From the NCBI RefSeq assembly GCF_009601505.1, contig NZ_WITC01000078.1, forward strand, positions 36,533-100,532: DNA of 64,000 bases. Reading direction: 5' to 3'. The notes under the pieces are model-generated. The model saw only the letters and a list, made by a program, of their open reading frames with translations. It made no database searches and was not told where the DNA came from. Positions 38,374-47,311 of this stretch are shown piece after piece. How positions within the stretch are numbered: position 1 is the stretch's first letter; each line of letters begins with the position of its first letter. Source of the stretch: Sinorhizobium terangae (GTDB taxonomy: Bacteria; Pseudomonadota; Alphaproteobacteria; Rhizobiales; Rhizobiaceae). The translations under genes were made by a program, and so were the position numbers.

Positions 38374-39441
38374 GTGGCGTCGTCCAACGACAGCGAAGTC
38401 AGGAACCGATCGCGGCGTGGCAGCGGCCGTCCGACGCTCGCAGATGTTGCGGGTCTGGCCGGCGTCGGCAGCATCACGGTTTCGCGCGCGCTGCGCGATC
38501 CCGAGCGCGTATCGCCGGAACTGCGCCAGCGCATCGCCGCGGCCGTCAATGAACTGGGCTACGTGCCGAACCCGAGCGCGCGTGCGCTGGCCTCGGCGCG
38601 CGCCGATGTCATCGGTGTACTCGTTCCGTCGCTGACGAACAATGTCTTTTCCGAAGTCTTGCGCGGCATCCACGATGGTCTGGGGAATTGCCCGCTGCAG
38701 ATCCAGTTTGGCAACACGCATTATTCCGATGAGGAGGAGGAGCGATTGCTGAGGGTCTTCCTCGGCCAGCGTCCGTCGGCGCTGATCGTTTCCGGCATCG
38801 ATCAGGGGCCGACGACACGGCAGATGCTGCAAGAGGCCGGCTGCCCGGTTGTGCAGATCATGGAAATTGGGCCGGATCCGGTCGACATGATGATCGGCTT
38901 TTCCCACCTGGAGGCCGGTAAGGTGGTGGCGCGACACCTGATCGATGTCGGCTGCAAGCGGATAGGATTTCTCGGCGCCCGCATGGACCCGCGTTCGCGG
39001 CGGCGCCTCGCTGGCTACGAAGCGGTGATGCGCGAGGCCGAACGCTTCGACGTGGCGCTCGTGACAACAACCATTTCGCCCTCGAGCGTGTCGATGGGCG
39101 TAAGTCTGTTCCACAAGGCGCTCGAAAAGACCCCTGATCTCGACGGCGTCATTTGCAACAATGACGATCTGGCGCTCGGCGTACTCTTCGCCTGCCATCG
39201 CGCAGGCTTGAAGGTTCCGGCGCAAATCAGCATCGCCGGCTTCAACGATCTGGAAATGATGGAGGTCGCGTCGCCTTCCATCACCAGCGTGCGCACCCCT
39301 CGATACGAGATCGGGCAGCGCGCCATCGCCATGGCGCGGGCCGCCATTGACGGCGAGCGGCCACGGCGAGCAGTCGTAGACCTCGGCTTTGAGTTGAAGA
39401 TTCGCGAGAGCACCATGCGCGCGGCTGTACCTGCATTCTGA
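38374..39441 (+). CDS. LacI-family transcriptional repressor
   Basis: A 355-residue LacI/GntR-type repressor: N-terminal helix-turn-helix (PTLADVAGLAGVGSITVSRAL), hinge with NPSARALAS, and a periplasmic-binding-protein-like effector domain (VIGVLVPSLTNNVF, then GFNDLEMM). GTG 38374 is preferred because GAGGCGG precedes it; a TTG four codons upstream is also possible. It lies just upstream of, and in the same direction as, a sugar ABC transporter, and a perfect operator-like palindrome is found 40 bases after its stop. It therefore probably represses the transporter in the absence of the sugar. Confidence 0.88.
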   Translation: MASSNDSEVRNRSRRGSGRPTLADVAGLAGVGSITVSRALRDPERVSPELRQRIAAAVNELGYVPNPSARALASARADVIGVLVPSLTNNVFSEVLRGIHDGLGNCPLQIQFGNTHYSDEEEERLLRVFLGQRPSALIVSGIDQGPTTRQMLQEAGCPVVQIMEIGPDPVDMMIGFSHLEAGKVVARHLIDVGCKRIGFLGARMDPRSRRRLAGYEAVMREAERFDVALVTTTISPSSVSMGVSLFHKALEKTPDLDGVICNNDDLALGVLFACHRAGLKVPAQISIAGFNDLEMMEVASPSITSVRTPRYEIGQRAIAMARAAIDGERPRRAVVDLGFELKIRESTMRAAVPAF

Positions 39442-39480
39442 CCGCCATGCGCCCAGAATGCGCCGCTTTACAACGCCTGT

Positions 39481-39494
39481 TGGTAGCGCTACCA
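39481..39494. promoter_or_regulatory. LacI-type operator candidate
   Basis: TGGTAGCGCTACCA, a perfect 14-bp palindrome centred on GC, between the lacI-type gene and the transporter genes. Form and place fit a LacI-family site. Confidence 0.65.
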
Positions 39495-39633
39495 TCCCCG
39501 CTTGTGACGTTTCGGGAGGAGACCTGTCTGACGTCACTGGACTCGCGTATCGACATGTCGTGCCGGATTGGCAACGAGCGTAGGCGCTGTCTGCGGCGAA
39601 TGCTCGACGTCTCGAGCCTTGTGCGTTCTACTC

Positions 39634-39735
39634 CATGTTTCCTTAAATCCTAGCCGATTTAAGGGTAAAAACATGCAGCACTTCAAAGGGCTACAGCGTC
39701 CTTTGTGCGTCCGGTAAGGCGCGCGGCGCTGTAGT
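39634..39735. repeat. mosaic repeat between the repressor and the transporter
   Basis: CCATGTTTCCTTAAATCC, CCGATTTAAGGG, AACATGCAGCACTTCAAAG, GGCTACAGCG and GCGCGCGGCGCTGTAG, in the family order. It places the element inside the leader between the operator and the binding-protein gene. A further short repeat-like piece (GTGATTCCACCCAAAGCGGG) follows up to about 39780. Confidence 0.75.
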
Positions 39736-39838
39736 GAACGTACCAGGACGCTTTTCGTGATTCCACCCAAAGCGGGATGTTCTAACGGCCCCTGTTTCGA
39801 TGCCCTGTCCCGCATAACCACAAATGGGAGGGAATTCG

Positions 39839-40963
39839 ATGACCAGAACATTCGTCAGCGGCATCCTCACGGCCGCTGCGCTCACGCTTCTATCGACGAC
39901 AGCATATGCCGAACCCGAAATCGTCAGCGGTCCGGCGGCCGAACCGGATTGTTTCGTGCCCTGGACGCCCGAAACGAAGTTCTTCAAGTTCCCGAAGAAA
40001 GACGGTCCTTATCGGATCGCGCTCGCCAACGGCTTCATCGCCAATACGTGGCGCATCCAGATGATCCAGACGGCCAAGGCCTATGCCGCGCAACCGGACG
40101 TCGCGGCGAAGCTCAAGGAGTTCAAGGTCGTTTCCACCGGTGAGGACGTACCGGCGCAGATATCGGCGATCAACAACTTCATCGACTCCGGCTATGACGC
40201 GGTCATCGTCAACGCCCAGAACCCGACCGCCTTCGGACCGGTCATCAAGCGCGCCAAGCAAGCGGGCGTCGTGCTGGTCGCCTTCGACAACATTCTCGAT
40301 ACGCAGGACGCCATTAACGTCAATGTCGACCAGAAGGGCCTAGGCGTGCTCTGGGCAAACTGGCTCGCCAAACATCTTCCGGAGGGCGGCAAAATCCTTG
40401 AGGTGCGCGGCGTCGCCGGCACGTCGGTCGATACCGACCGCCACAACGGCATTCACGAAACCTTCGCGGCGACCGGCAAGAAATGGGACGTCGTCGAGGT
40501 GATCGGCAAGTGGGACGACCCGACGGCGCAGAAGGCGACCGCCGATGCGATCGCCGTGCACAAGAAATTCGACGGTATCACCGCACAGGGCGGCGACACC
40601 GGCGTGGTGCAGGCGATGATCGATGCCGGCCATCCCTTCGTCCCCTTCGGCGGCGAGACGGAGAACGGCTTCCGCAAGTTCTGCGCCAAGCATGCCGGAG
40701 AGGGGCTGAAGTGCTCGTCGGCCGGCACCGGCCCGGCTCAGGTGGCCGTTGCCATCAAGACGGCGATCGCCGCACTCGAGGGACAGGTGGTGCCGCAATC
40801 GATCAAGCTGCCGCTGGCGATCGTCGAGGATCCGAACTTCAAGGAAGGCCAGGATTTCTATCCCGACCAGTCGGACAACTTCTTCGTCGGCAACGCCTTC
40901 CCGACCTGCGGCATCAACTTCACTGCCCAGGAGATCATGGGACAGACGAAGGAAAACCAATAG
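39839..40963 (+). CDS. sugar ABC transporter substrate-binding protein (CUT2/ribose type)
   Basis: A 374-residue periplasmic protein with a signal peptide (LTAAALTLLSTTAYA) and a peripla_BP_4-type fold (IALANGFIANTWRIQMIQTA near the start, GTSVDTDR in the middle, and FDGITAQGGDTG). Four cysteines in the mature part could form disulfides. It delivers a sugar or polyol to the following ATPase and two permeases. GGGAGGG precedes the ATG. A stem-loop follows the stop. The sugar cannot be named from sequence. Confidence 0.9.
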   Translation: MTRTFVSGILTAAALTLLSTTAYAEPEIVSGPAAEPDCFVPWTPETKFFKFPKKDGPYRIALANGFIANTWRIQMIQTAKAYAAQPDVAAKLKEFKVVSTGEDVPAQISAINNFIDSGYDAVIVNAQNPTAFGPVIKRAKQAGVVLVAFDNILDTQDAINVNVDQKGLGVLWANWLAKHLPEGGKILEVRGVAGTSVDTDRHNGIHETFAATGKKWDVVEVIGKWDDPTAQKATADAIAVHKKFDGITAQGGDTGVVQAMIDAGHPFVPFGGETENGFRKFCAKHAGEGLKCSSAGTGPAQVAVAIKTAIAALEGQVVPQSIKLPLAIVEDPNFKEGQDFYPDQSDNFFVGNAFPTCGINFTAQEIMGQTKENQ

Positions 40964-40979
40964 AGGCCCTTCCTGATCC

Positions 40980-41005
40980 GCATGCCGCGCTCGGGCGCGG
41001 CATGC
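40980..41005 (+). terminator. intercistronic stem-loop after the sugar-binding-protein gene
   Basis: GCATGCCGCGC (40980-40990) pairs exactly with GCGCGGCATGC (40995-41005) around TCGG. A UUCG-like tetraloop (TCGG) and 11 bp make it very stable; no T-run follows. Confidence 0.7.
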
Positions 41006-41033
41006 GCGAAAATTGCGGCAGCCGAGGCGACGG

Positions 41034-42587
41034 ATGACAACGGCAGAGACACAGGCGACGTCCCCGCTCTTCCGGATGGAAGGGGTATCCAAGCGTTATG
41101 GCGGGGTGCGTGCCCTCGACAATGCCAAGCTCGACGTCGAAGCGGGCCATATCCACGCGATCCTCGGCGAAAACGGCGCGGGCAAGTCGACGCTGATCAA
41201 GATCATGGCAGGCGTGGTGGCAGCGGATGAGGGGCGTATGCTGCTCGATGGCCACGACATCACCTTCCGTTCGCCGGCGGCAGCCTCGGCCGCGGGCATC
41301 GCCTGCGTCTTCCAGGAGCTGTCCCTGATCCCCGACCTTAGCGTCGCCGATAATATCGCCATTGCCAATCCGCCGCGCCGCTTCGGCCTGATCGACCGGC
41401 GGGCTCAGCGCGCGATCGCGGAAGAGGCACTGGCGCGCGCCGGCGCCGAGGACATTCACCCGCGTGCGGCGGTGAAGGACCTGCCGCTCTCCCGCCGGCA
41501 GATGGTCGAGATCGCCAAGGCGCTGGCATCAAAGCCACGCATCCTGATTCTCGACGAGGCGACTTCGGCGCTGACGGCCGGCGATGTCGCCAAGGTGTTT
41601 GCGGTGCTGAAGCGCCTGCGCTCCGAGGGTCTGGCGCTCCTCTATATCTCGCACCGCATGCATGAGATCGCCGAACTCGCCGACACCTGCACCGTGTTCC
41701 GCAACGGCCGCAATGTCGCAAGCTTTCGCGCCGGCACCCGCAGCAACAGCGAAGTCGTCGAGATGATGATCGGGCGTGAATACAGCAACGTCTTTCCGCC
41801 GAAGCCGCAGCGTGCGGCCATCGCCAAGCCGCCCCGCCTCGAATGCCGGAATCTCGGCTGGGGCGACCGGCTGCGCGACATTTCGCTCTCGGTCGCCGAA
41901 GGGGAGGTGGTGGGCCTGGGAGGGCTCGACGGCCAGGGCCAGCGCGACCTGCTGCTCGCTCTCTTCGGCGTATTGCGCGGCACCACGGGCTCGGTGCTCA
42001 TCGACGGCGCACCGATGACGATCGCCAGCCCCGCAGTCGCCCGCACCTCGCGCAGCGCCATGGCGCTTATTCCGGAAGATCGCAAGACTGAGGGACTGAT
42101 GCTGCCGATGACCGTGCGGGAGAACCTCTCCTTCGCCGCACTCGACCATGTTTCGCGCGGCGGGATTATCGACCGCACTGCAGAAGAACAACTGATCGAT
42201 GAAATGGTGCGGCTGCTGGTGATCAAGACGGCCGGGCTCGACATCCCGGTTGGCGCGCTATCGGGCGGCAACCAGCAGAAAGTGGTGATTGCCAAGTGGC
42301 TGATGCGCAAGCCGCGCATCGTTCTGCTCAATGACCCGACACGCGGTATCGATGTCGGCACCAAGCAGGAGATGTACCAGCTTCTGCGCCGGCTCGCCGA
42401 CGCCGGCGCGGCGATCCTGTTCTATTCGACCGACTATGACGAGTTGATCGGCTGCTGCGACCGGGTCCTCGTTCTCTATGACGGCCGCATCGTCCGCGAG
42501 CTTGAAGGCCGGGATATCACCGAGCATGCGCTGATCGCGAGCGCTCTCAACGTCGACGACGGCGACCGGGAAGGAACGGCGGCATGA
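41034..42587 (+). CDS. sugar ABC transporter ATP-binding protein, two ATPase domains
   Basis: A 517-residue RbsA/XylG-type protein with two tandem ABC domains. The first has an intact Walker A GENGAGKST and Walker B LILDEATSAL; its signature region reads PLSRRQMVEIA rather than LSGGQ. The second carries GLGGLDGQGQRD in place of a canonical Walker A, and LSGGNQQKVVIAKW plus LLNDPTRGID, as usual for this family. It couples to the permeases encoded next, with which it shares an ATGA overlap. ATG 41034 is preceded by GAGGCGACGG. Confidence 0.92.
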   Translation: MTTAETQATSPLFRMEGVSKRYGGVRALDNAKLDVEAGHIHAILGENGAGKSTLIKIMAGVVAADEGRMLLDGHDITFRSPAAASAAGIACVFQELSLIPDLSVADNIAIANPPRRFGLIDRRAQRAIAEEALARAGAEDIHPRAAVKDLPLSRRQMVEIAKALASKPRILILDEATSALTAGDVAKVFAVLKRLRSEGLALLYISHRMHEIAELADTCTVFRNGRNVASFRAGTRSNSEVVEMMIGREYSNVFPPKPQRAAIAKPPRLECRNLGWGDRLRDISLSVAEGEVVGLGGLDGQGQRDLLLALFGVLRGTTGSVLIDGAPMTIASPAVARTSRSAMALIPEDRKTEGLMLPMTVRENLSFAALDHVSRGGIIDRTAEEQLIDEMVRLLVIKTAGLDIPVGALSGGNQQKVVIAKWLMRKPRIVLLNDPTRGIDVGTKQEMYQLLRRLADAGAAILFYSTDYDELIGCCDRVLVLYDGRIVRELEGRDITEHALIASALNVDDGDREGTAA

Positions 42588-43564
42588 GCGAGTGGCGCTA
42601 CTGGTTGAACGAGCAACGCGGGACACTCATGGGGCTCGCGATCTTTCTTCTGATGTTTGCCGTCTACATCGCGAACCACCCGGCCGGGCTGACGGCCAAC
42701 GTGGCTCAGACCGCGGCCAACAAGGGCGTGCTGTTCGCCTTCGTCGCCATGGCCCAGACGCTGGTGGTGATCACGGCGGGCATCGATCTGTCGGTCGGCA
42801 TGATCTTCATCCTGACCAATTGCCTGGCATCATGGATCGTCGTCGGCGAACCGCTGCCGACCGCCTTGGGTGTCCTTGCCGTCCTGGCAGTGGGCATGAT
42901 TTGCGGCGCCATCAACGGGCTGTTGGTGATCTATGGACGACTGCAGCCGATCGTCGCGACGATCGCGACCGGGGCGGTCTATTTTGGCCTGGCGCTGCTG
43001 CTGAGACCCTTTCCCGGCGGCTCCGTCAACGAGGACCTCGCGGATGCGCTGACCGGCCGCCTCTTCGGGGTGATCCCCTCGAGCCTGGTGGCGCTGGCGG
43101 CGGCCGTTGCGCTGGTCTGGCTGCCCTTCCGGCGATCGAGGCTTGGCAGGGCCGCCTATGCCGCCGGTTCGTCCGAGCAGGCGGCCTTCATGTCCGGCGT
43201 GCCGATCCGGCGCGGCAAGTTTGCAGCCTATACGCTCGCCGGATTGCTCGCGGCGATGGGCGGACTGTTCCTGACCTTCTTCACCTATACCGGCGAGGCG
43301 GCCTATGCCAGCGGCAGCGGCTACACGCTCTGGTCGATCGCGGCCGTCGTGCTCGGCGGCGTCTCGCTCTATGGTGGCCGCGGTAGCGCCGTCGGCGCGA
43401 TCTTCGGTGCCTTCGCCGCCCGCACGACCGGTGATATGCTCTTTGTCTTCGACGTCGATCCGCTGTGGCAGCCGCTTCTCCAGGGTGTCGTCCTGATGAT
43501 CGCGGTCAGCATCGGCTCCATCGCTCTGCTGCGGGTGCGCAACCGTCTGGACTGGTTCCAATGA
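42584..43564 (+). CDS. sugar ABC transporter permease (RbsC-like), first
   Basis: A 326-residue inner-membrane permease of the CUT2 family with about nine helices. It shows the conserved ITAGIDLSVGM segment and the C-terminal VVLGGVSLYGGRGS. It overlaps both neighbours by ATGA junctions. Two different permease genes suggest a heterodimeric channel. Confidence 0.92.
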   Translation: MSEWRYWLNEQRGTLMGLAIFLLMFAVYIANHPAGLTANVAQTAANKGVLFAFVAMAQTLVVITAGIDLSVGMIFILTNCLASWIVVGEPLPTALGVLAVLAVGMICGAINGLLVIYGRLQPIVATIATGAVYFGLALLLRPFPGGSVNEDLADALTGRLFGVIPSSLVALAAAVALVWLPFRRSRLGRAAYAAGSSEQAAFMSGVPIRRGKFAAYTLAGLLAAMGGLFLTFFTYTGEAAYASGSGYTLWSIAAVVLGGVSLYGGRGSAVGAIFGAFAARTTGDMLFVFDVDPLWQPLLQGVVLMIAVSIGSIALLRVRNRLDWFQ

Positions 43565-44553
43565 GCGACACATCCGAGGACCGTATCTCGATCAGGACGC
43601 GCCTGCCGGCATTCCTCCGCCGCGCCGATCCGGCCGTGCTCACCGCCTTCGGCTGCATCCTCCTGCTGCTCTTCCTGAGCAGCCTTTATTCCAGCAATTT
43701 TCTGTCACTCGGCTACCTCCTGCAACAGCTCAAGGTCGCTTCATTTCTCGGGGTCGTGGCCGCCGGCGTCATGGTGGTGATTCTTCTCGGCCACATCGAT
43801 CTCTCCATCCCCTGGGTGATGACGACCGGCGCGATGATGGCCTGTGCCGCCGCCAGCTTCGGAGGCATCGGACCGGTGATCGCCATTCCTTTCGGGATCC
43901 TCTGCGGAGCGGCCTTCGGCCTGCTGAATGGCTTTGGCGTCGCCTATCTGCGCATCCCATCGATGATCGTCACGCTTGCGAGCAATGTCGTCGCGCAAGG
44001 ATTGATGGTCGTCTACACCGGCGGCTTCTCGCCGCAAGACTCCGCGCCGCCGGCGGTGCGCTGGCTCGCGACAGGGTTCGTCATCCCAGGCCTGCCGAAT
44101 GCCATCCTCGTCTGGATCGCGATCAGCGCCATGATGGTGTTCCTGTTTACACGCACCTCCTTCGGCCGAGCGGTTTATGGTATCGGCAACAGCGAACGCG
44201 CGGCCTACCTTTCGGGGATCGACACGCGGCGCGTCGTCATGATCGCCTTTGCGATTTCGGGAGCGCTGAGCGCGTTCGGCGGCGTGCTGCTCGCCGGCTA
44301 TTCCTCGAAGGCGGCACAGGCGATGGGCGACGCCTATCTTCTGCCGGCGATCGCCGCCGTCGTGCTCGGCGGCACCTCGATCCTCGGCGGTCGTGGCTCT
44401 TATCTGGGCACGGTCGCCGGCGTGATCCTGATCACGCTCCTGCAATCGATCCTCTCGGTGATGCAGATGCCGGAAGCCGGCCGCCAGATCGTCTACGGTG
44501 TGGTCATCATCCTCATGCTGCTCCTTTACGGCCGCACGCCGCCGAACCGGTGA
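43561..44553 (+). CDS. sugar ABC transporter permease (RbsC-like), second
   Basis: A 330-residue CUT2 permease with about nine helices. It has ILLGHIDLSIPW (the DLS segment), YGIGNSERAAYLSGI and VVLGGTSILGGRGS. It starts at the ATG overlapping the previous stop. It is the last gene of the operon; repeat-like sequence follows. Confidence 0.92.
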   Translation: MSDTSEDRISIRTRLPAFLRRADPAVLTAFGCILLLLFLSSLYSSNFLSLGYLLQQLKVASFLGVVAAGVMVVILLGHIDLSIPWVMTTGAMMACAAASFGGIGPVIAIPFGILCGAAFGLLNGFGVAYLRIPSMIVTLASNVVAQGLMVVYTGGFSPQDSAPPAVRWLATGFVIPGLPNAILVWIAISAMMVFLFTRTSFGRAVYGIGNSERAAYLSGIDTRRVVMIAFAISGALSAFGGVLLAGYSSKAAQAMGDAYLLPAIAAVVLGGTSILGGRGSYLGTVAGVILITLLQSILSVMQMPEAGRQIVYGVVIILMLLLYGRTPPNR

Positions 44554-44560
44554 AGCAACA

Positions 44561-44612
44561 GCAATTCCAGGAAAGCGCGTAGCGGCTTCCCGTCCGGCAT
44601 TTTCCGAAATGG
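44561..44612. repeat. short intergenic repeat of the CCAGGAAA/TTCCCGTCCGG type
   Basis: ATTCCAGGAAAGCGCGTAGC followed by GGCTTCCCGTCCGGCATT and CCGAAAT, resembling a common rhizobial intergenic element. Only one copy is seen here, so the call rests on memory. The rest of the gap to 44791 shows an 11-base inverted repeat (GATCGCCGCCG at 44747-44757, inverted at about 44811-44821) and nothing else. Confidence 0.4.
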
Positions 44613-44791
44613 CTTGACGCGAATCAGACGATGAATCACCTTCTAACGGAATTGATCGCATATCCCGCATTTCAGCGTAGTTCAGCGACGGGTCTGTAAG
44701 GAAATGTTGCGGCCGCATTTGCGCTGCCGCAAGACGGACACCGTTGATCGCCGCCGCAAATGCGATGCGAAACGCGAGAGGGTATTTGGGA

Positions 44792-46060
44792 ATGGACATG
44801 GCGGGATCAACGGCGGCGATCGGAGAAGCAGGGGGCTTGAGCGGGGGCTATCGACGACCGGCGGATGAGGCGATCGCGGCGGATGCGCGGGCGCTTTCCG
44901 AGCAGTTGAAGGCGATGCGCGAGCGCCTGTTCGCGCCGACGGCGATGAAGACGCTCAGAAGCTTCACCTCCGGCGAGGCCGCCAAGCTGATTGGGGTTTC
45001 CGACGGTTATCTTCGGCAACTGTCGCTGGCGGGCGAGGGGCCCCAACCCGACACCGGGTCCGGCGGGCGGCGCTCCTATTCGCTCTCCGATATTAATGCC
45101 CTTCGTCGCCATCTCGCCGACCAGGCACTCGCCAAGGGCAATGGTGCCAAGGCGCGCAGCTACCTGAAATGGCGCGACAGTGCCAAGGGCGAACACCTGC
45201 AGGTCATCTCCGTCACCAACTTCAAGGGCGGCTCCGGCAAGACGACGTCGTCGGTCCATCTCGCCCAATATCTCGCCCTGACCGGCCACCGGGTGCTGGC
45301 GGTCGACCTCGACCCGCAGGCCTCGCTTTCGGCGCTGTTCGGCTATCAGCCGGAACTGGACCTGACCGGCAACGATACGCTTTATGGCGCCATCCGCTAC
45401 GATGCCGAGGCGCGACCGCTGAAGGACATCATTCGCAAGACCTATTTCGACGGCCTCGATCTGGTGCCGGGCAATCTCGAACTGCAGGAGTTCGAGCACA
45501 CGACGCCGCAGGCACTGAGCGCCCGCCAGAGCGGCGCGGATGCCGGTCCGCTGTTCTTCGCCCGCGTGCAGTCGGCGCTTGCGACCGTCGCCGACGAGTA
45601 CGACGTCGTCGTCATCGACTGCCCGCCACAGCTCGGCTATCTGACGCTTTCGGCGCTCTGCGCCTCCACCTCGGTCATCGTGACGGTGCATCCGCAGATG
45701 CTCGACGTCGCGTCGATGAACCAGTTTCTCTACATGACCTCGGACCTCCTCGGCGTCGTGCGCGAGGCCGGCGGCGAGCTCAACTTTGACTTTCTGCGTT
45801 ACCTCGTCACCCGCTTCGAGCCCAATGACGGACCGCAGGCGCAGATCGTCGGCTTCATGCGCTCGCTCTTCGGCGATCGCGTGCTGACGTCGGCGATGGT
45901 GAAATCGACGGCGATCTCGGATGCCGGCCTGACGAAACAGACGCTCTACGAGGTCGGCCGGGAGAATTTCACCCGCGCGACCTACGACCGGGCGATCGAG
46001 TCGCTGAACGCCGTCAACGGCGAAGTCGAGGCCCTCATTCATGCGGCCTGGGGGCGCTAA
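44792..46060 (+). CDS. repA: plasmid partitioning protein RepA (ParA family ATPase)
   Basis: A 422-residue ParA-type ATPase with the long N-terminal DNA-binding extension typical of repABC RepA (SGEAAKLIGVSDGYLRQLS). Deviant Walker A KGGSGKTTSSVH, the PQASLSALFG motif and Walker B VVVIDCPPQLG follow. ATG 44792 is preceded by GAGAGGG; an ATG two codons later is equally possible. It should partition a replicon and autoregulate its operon. repB follows after 3 bases, but no repC follows. Confidence 0.93.
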   Translation: MDMAGSTAAIGEAGGLSGGYRRPADEAIAADARALSEQLKAMRERLFAPTAMKTLRSFTSGEAAKLIGVSDGYLRQLSLAGEGPQPDTGSGGRRSYSLSDINALRRHLADQALAKGNGAKARSYLKWRDSAKGEHLQVISVTNFKGGSGKTTSSVHLAQYLALTGHRVLAVDLDPQASLSALFGYQPELDLTGNDTLYGAIRYDAEARPLKDIIRKTYFDGLDLVPGNLELQEFEHTTPQALSARQSGADAGPLFFARVQSALATVADEYDVVVIDCPPQLGYLTLSALCASTSVIVTVHPQMLDVASMNQFLYMTSDLLGVVREAGGELNFDFLRYLVTRFEPNDGPQAQIVGFMRSLFGDRVLTSAMVKSTAISDAGLTKQTLYEVGRENFTRATYDRAIESLNAVNGEVEALIHAAWGR

Positions 46061-46063
46061 GAC

Positions 46064-47110
46064 ATGGCTGGCAACAACCGGAAGAACGAATTGCGGGCGC
46101 TGTTTGCGGGCGGTGCTCCTGCGGCGGAACAGAAGACCGAGAGCGAGTTGACACCTGTCAACGGGCGGCCGGCCTCCACCCCGGATGCGCCGCGTGCCGC
46201 ATCAGGAGCGGTCCGGGCGATGGGGCTTTCGCTCGGCAACATCACCCGCGAGGCGGAAGAGGCACGCGTGCTCAGGGAAGCTCTAACGCAGGGTGAGCGC
46301 GTCGTGGCTCTCGATCCGGCGTTGATCGAGGGCTCCTTCGTCGAGGACCGACTGACCGACGGCGAGGTGGACGATCCCGATTTTCTGGCGCTGGTCGAAA
46401 GCATCCGCGAGAACGGCCAGCAATCGCCGATCCTCGTGCGTCCGCATCCGGAAAAGCAGGGTCACTACCAGACAGCCTATGGCCATCGGCGACTAAAGGC
46501 CGTGCGCCGGCTCGAGCTGCAGGTGAAGGCGATCGTCCGGCCGCTTTCCGACAACGAGCTGGTGCTCGCCCAGGGCAAGGAAAATGCGGAACGGCGTAAC
46601 CTATCCTTTATCGAGCGGGCGCTGTTTGCCGCCACACTCGCAGCCCGCGGCTTCGATCGCAAGGTGATCGGCGATGCGCTTGCCGTGCAGAAAAGCGAGC
46701 TCTCGCGCCTTCTCCAGGTGGCCGACAGCGTGCCGCACCATCTCGCCCGCGCTATCGGTCCGGCGCCGAAGGCAGGGCGGGAACGGTGGCTGGCGATCGC
46801 CGCGCTGCTCGAAAGGGAAGAGGCGCGCGGACTGGCGGATGAGGAAATCGGTTCGCCGCGGTTCCGCGCCGCAGACACCGACCAGCGCTTCCAGCTTGTC
46901 TTCAATCGCCTGTCCGAGGGCGACAAGCCGGAGCCGGAGAAGCCCGAGGAACTGAGAGACGAGGCGGGCCGTGTCTTCGCGCGGCTGCGGCTCGACGGAA
47001 AAGCCCCGAGAATCGAGTTCCTGCCCGGCACCCATCCAGCCTTCCTCAAGGAGGCGGTATCGATGCTGGCAAAATGGCACGCGACGTTTGTGAAGAACCA
47101 GAAGTTTTAG
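46064..47110 (+). CDS. repB: plasmid partitioning protein RepB (ParB family)
   Basis: A 348-residue ParB-like centromere-binding protein: N-terminal RKNELRALF typical of RepB, a ParB nuclease-like domain (SIRENGQQSPILVRP, then YGHRRLKAVRRL), a helix-turn-helix region (DRKVIGDALAVQKSELSRLL) and a RepB-type C-terminus. In repABC loci an antisense RNA and repC would come next; here the frame is followed by a GC-rich repeat and a VOC gene on the other strand. A parS-like palindrome lies inside its 5' end. Confidence 0.93.
   Translation: MAGNNRKNELRALFAGGAPAAEQKTESELTPVNGRPASTPDAPRAASGAVRAMGLSLGNITREAEEARVLREALTQGERVVALDPALIEGSFVEDRLTDGEVDDPDFLALVESIRENGQQSPILVRPHPEKQGHYQTAYGHRRLKAVRRLELQVKAIVRPLSDNELVLAQGKENAERRNLSFIERALFAATLAARGFDRKVIGDALAVQKSELSRLLQVADSVPHHLARAIGPAPKAGRERWLAIAALLEREEARGLADEEIGSPRFRAADTDQRFQLVFNRLSEGDKPEPEKPEELRDEAGRVFARLRLDGKAPRIEFLPGTHPAFLKEAVSMLAKWHATFVKNQKF
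46147..46162. promoter_or_regulatory. parS-like centromere palindrome inside repB
   Basis: GTTGACACCTGTCAAC: 7-bp arms around CC. It matches nine of ten fixed positions of the repABC parS consensus GTTNNCNGCNGNNAAC; the mismatch is in the central GC. Position inside the partition operon supports the call. Confidence 0.55.
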
Positions 47111-47135
47111 TTTCTCGACCGGCTTCCCCCGAAAA

Positions 47136-47302
47136 TGCCCCTCGCCAACCCCTCCCCACAGGTGGGAGGGGCTTGGCGCGCGCTGCGATCGCGGCCTTCT
47201 TTTTCAGCCTTTGCGCTCGTGGAGGGGCTAAGACAGAGGCGGAAACGGTGCGACAGTTTAAGCCCCTCCCACCTGTGCGGAGAGGTTGGGGAGGGGCTTC
47301 CC
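47136..47302. repeat. large GC-rich inverted repeat, second copy
   Basis: CCAACCCCTCCCCACAGGT...GGGAGGGGCTTGG near 47147-47179 is mirrored by AAGCCCCTCCCACCTG...GGTTGGGGAGGGGCTT near 47260-47300. Same arm design as 6384-6540. No gene inside. Confidence 0.65.
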
Positions 47303-47311
47303 ACCGTACCG

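Noticed and set aside
44744..44821. parS site upstream of repA
   Set aside because: The inverted GATCGCCGCCG units do not fit the GTT...AAC parS pattern; only the palindrome inside repB does.
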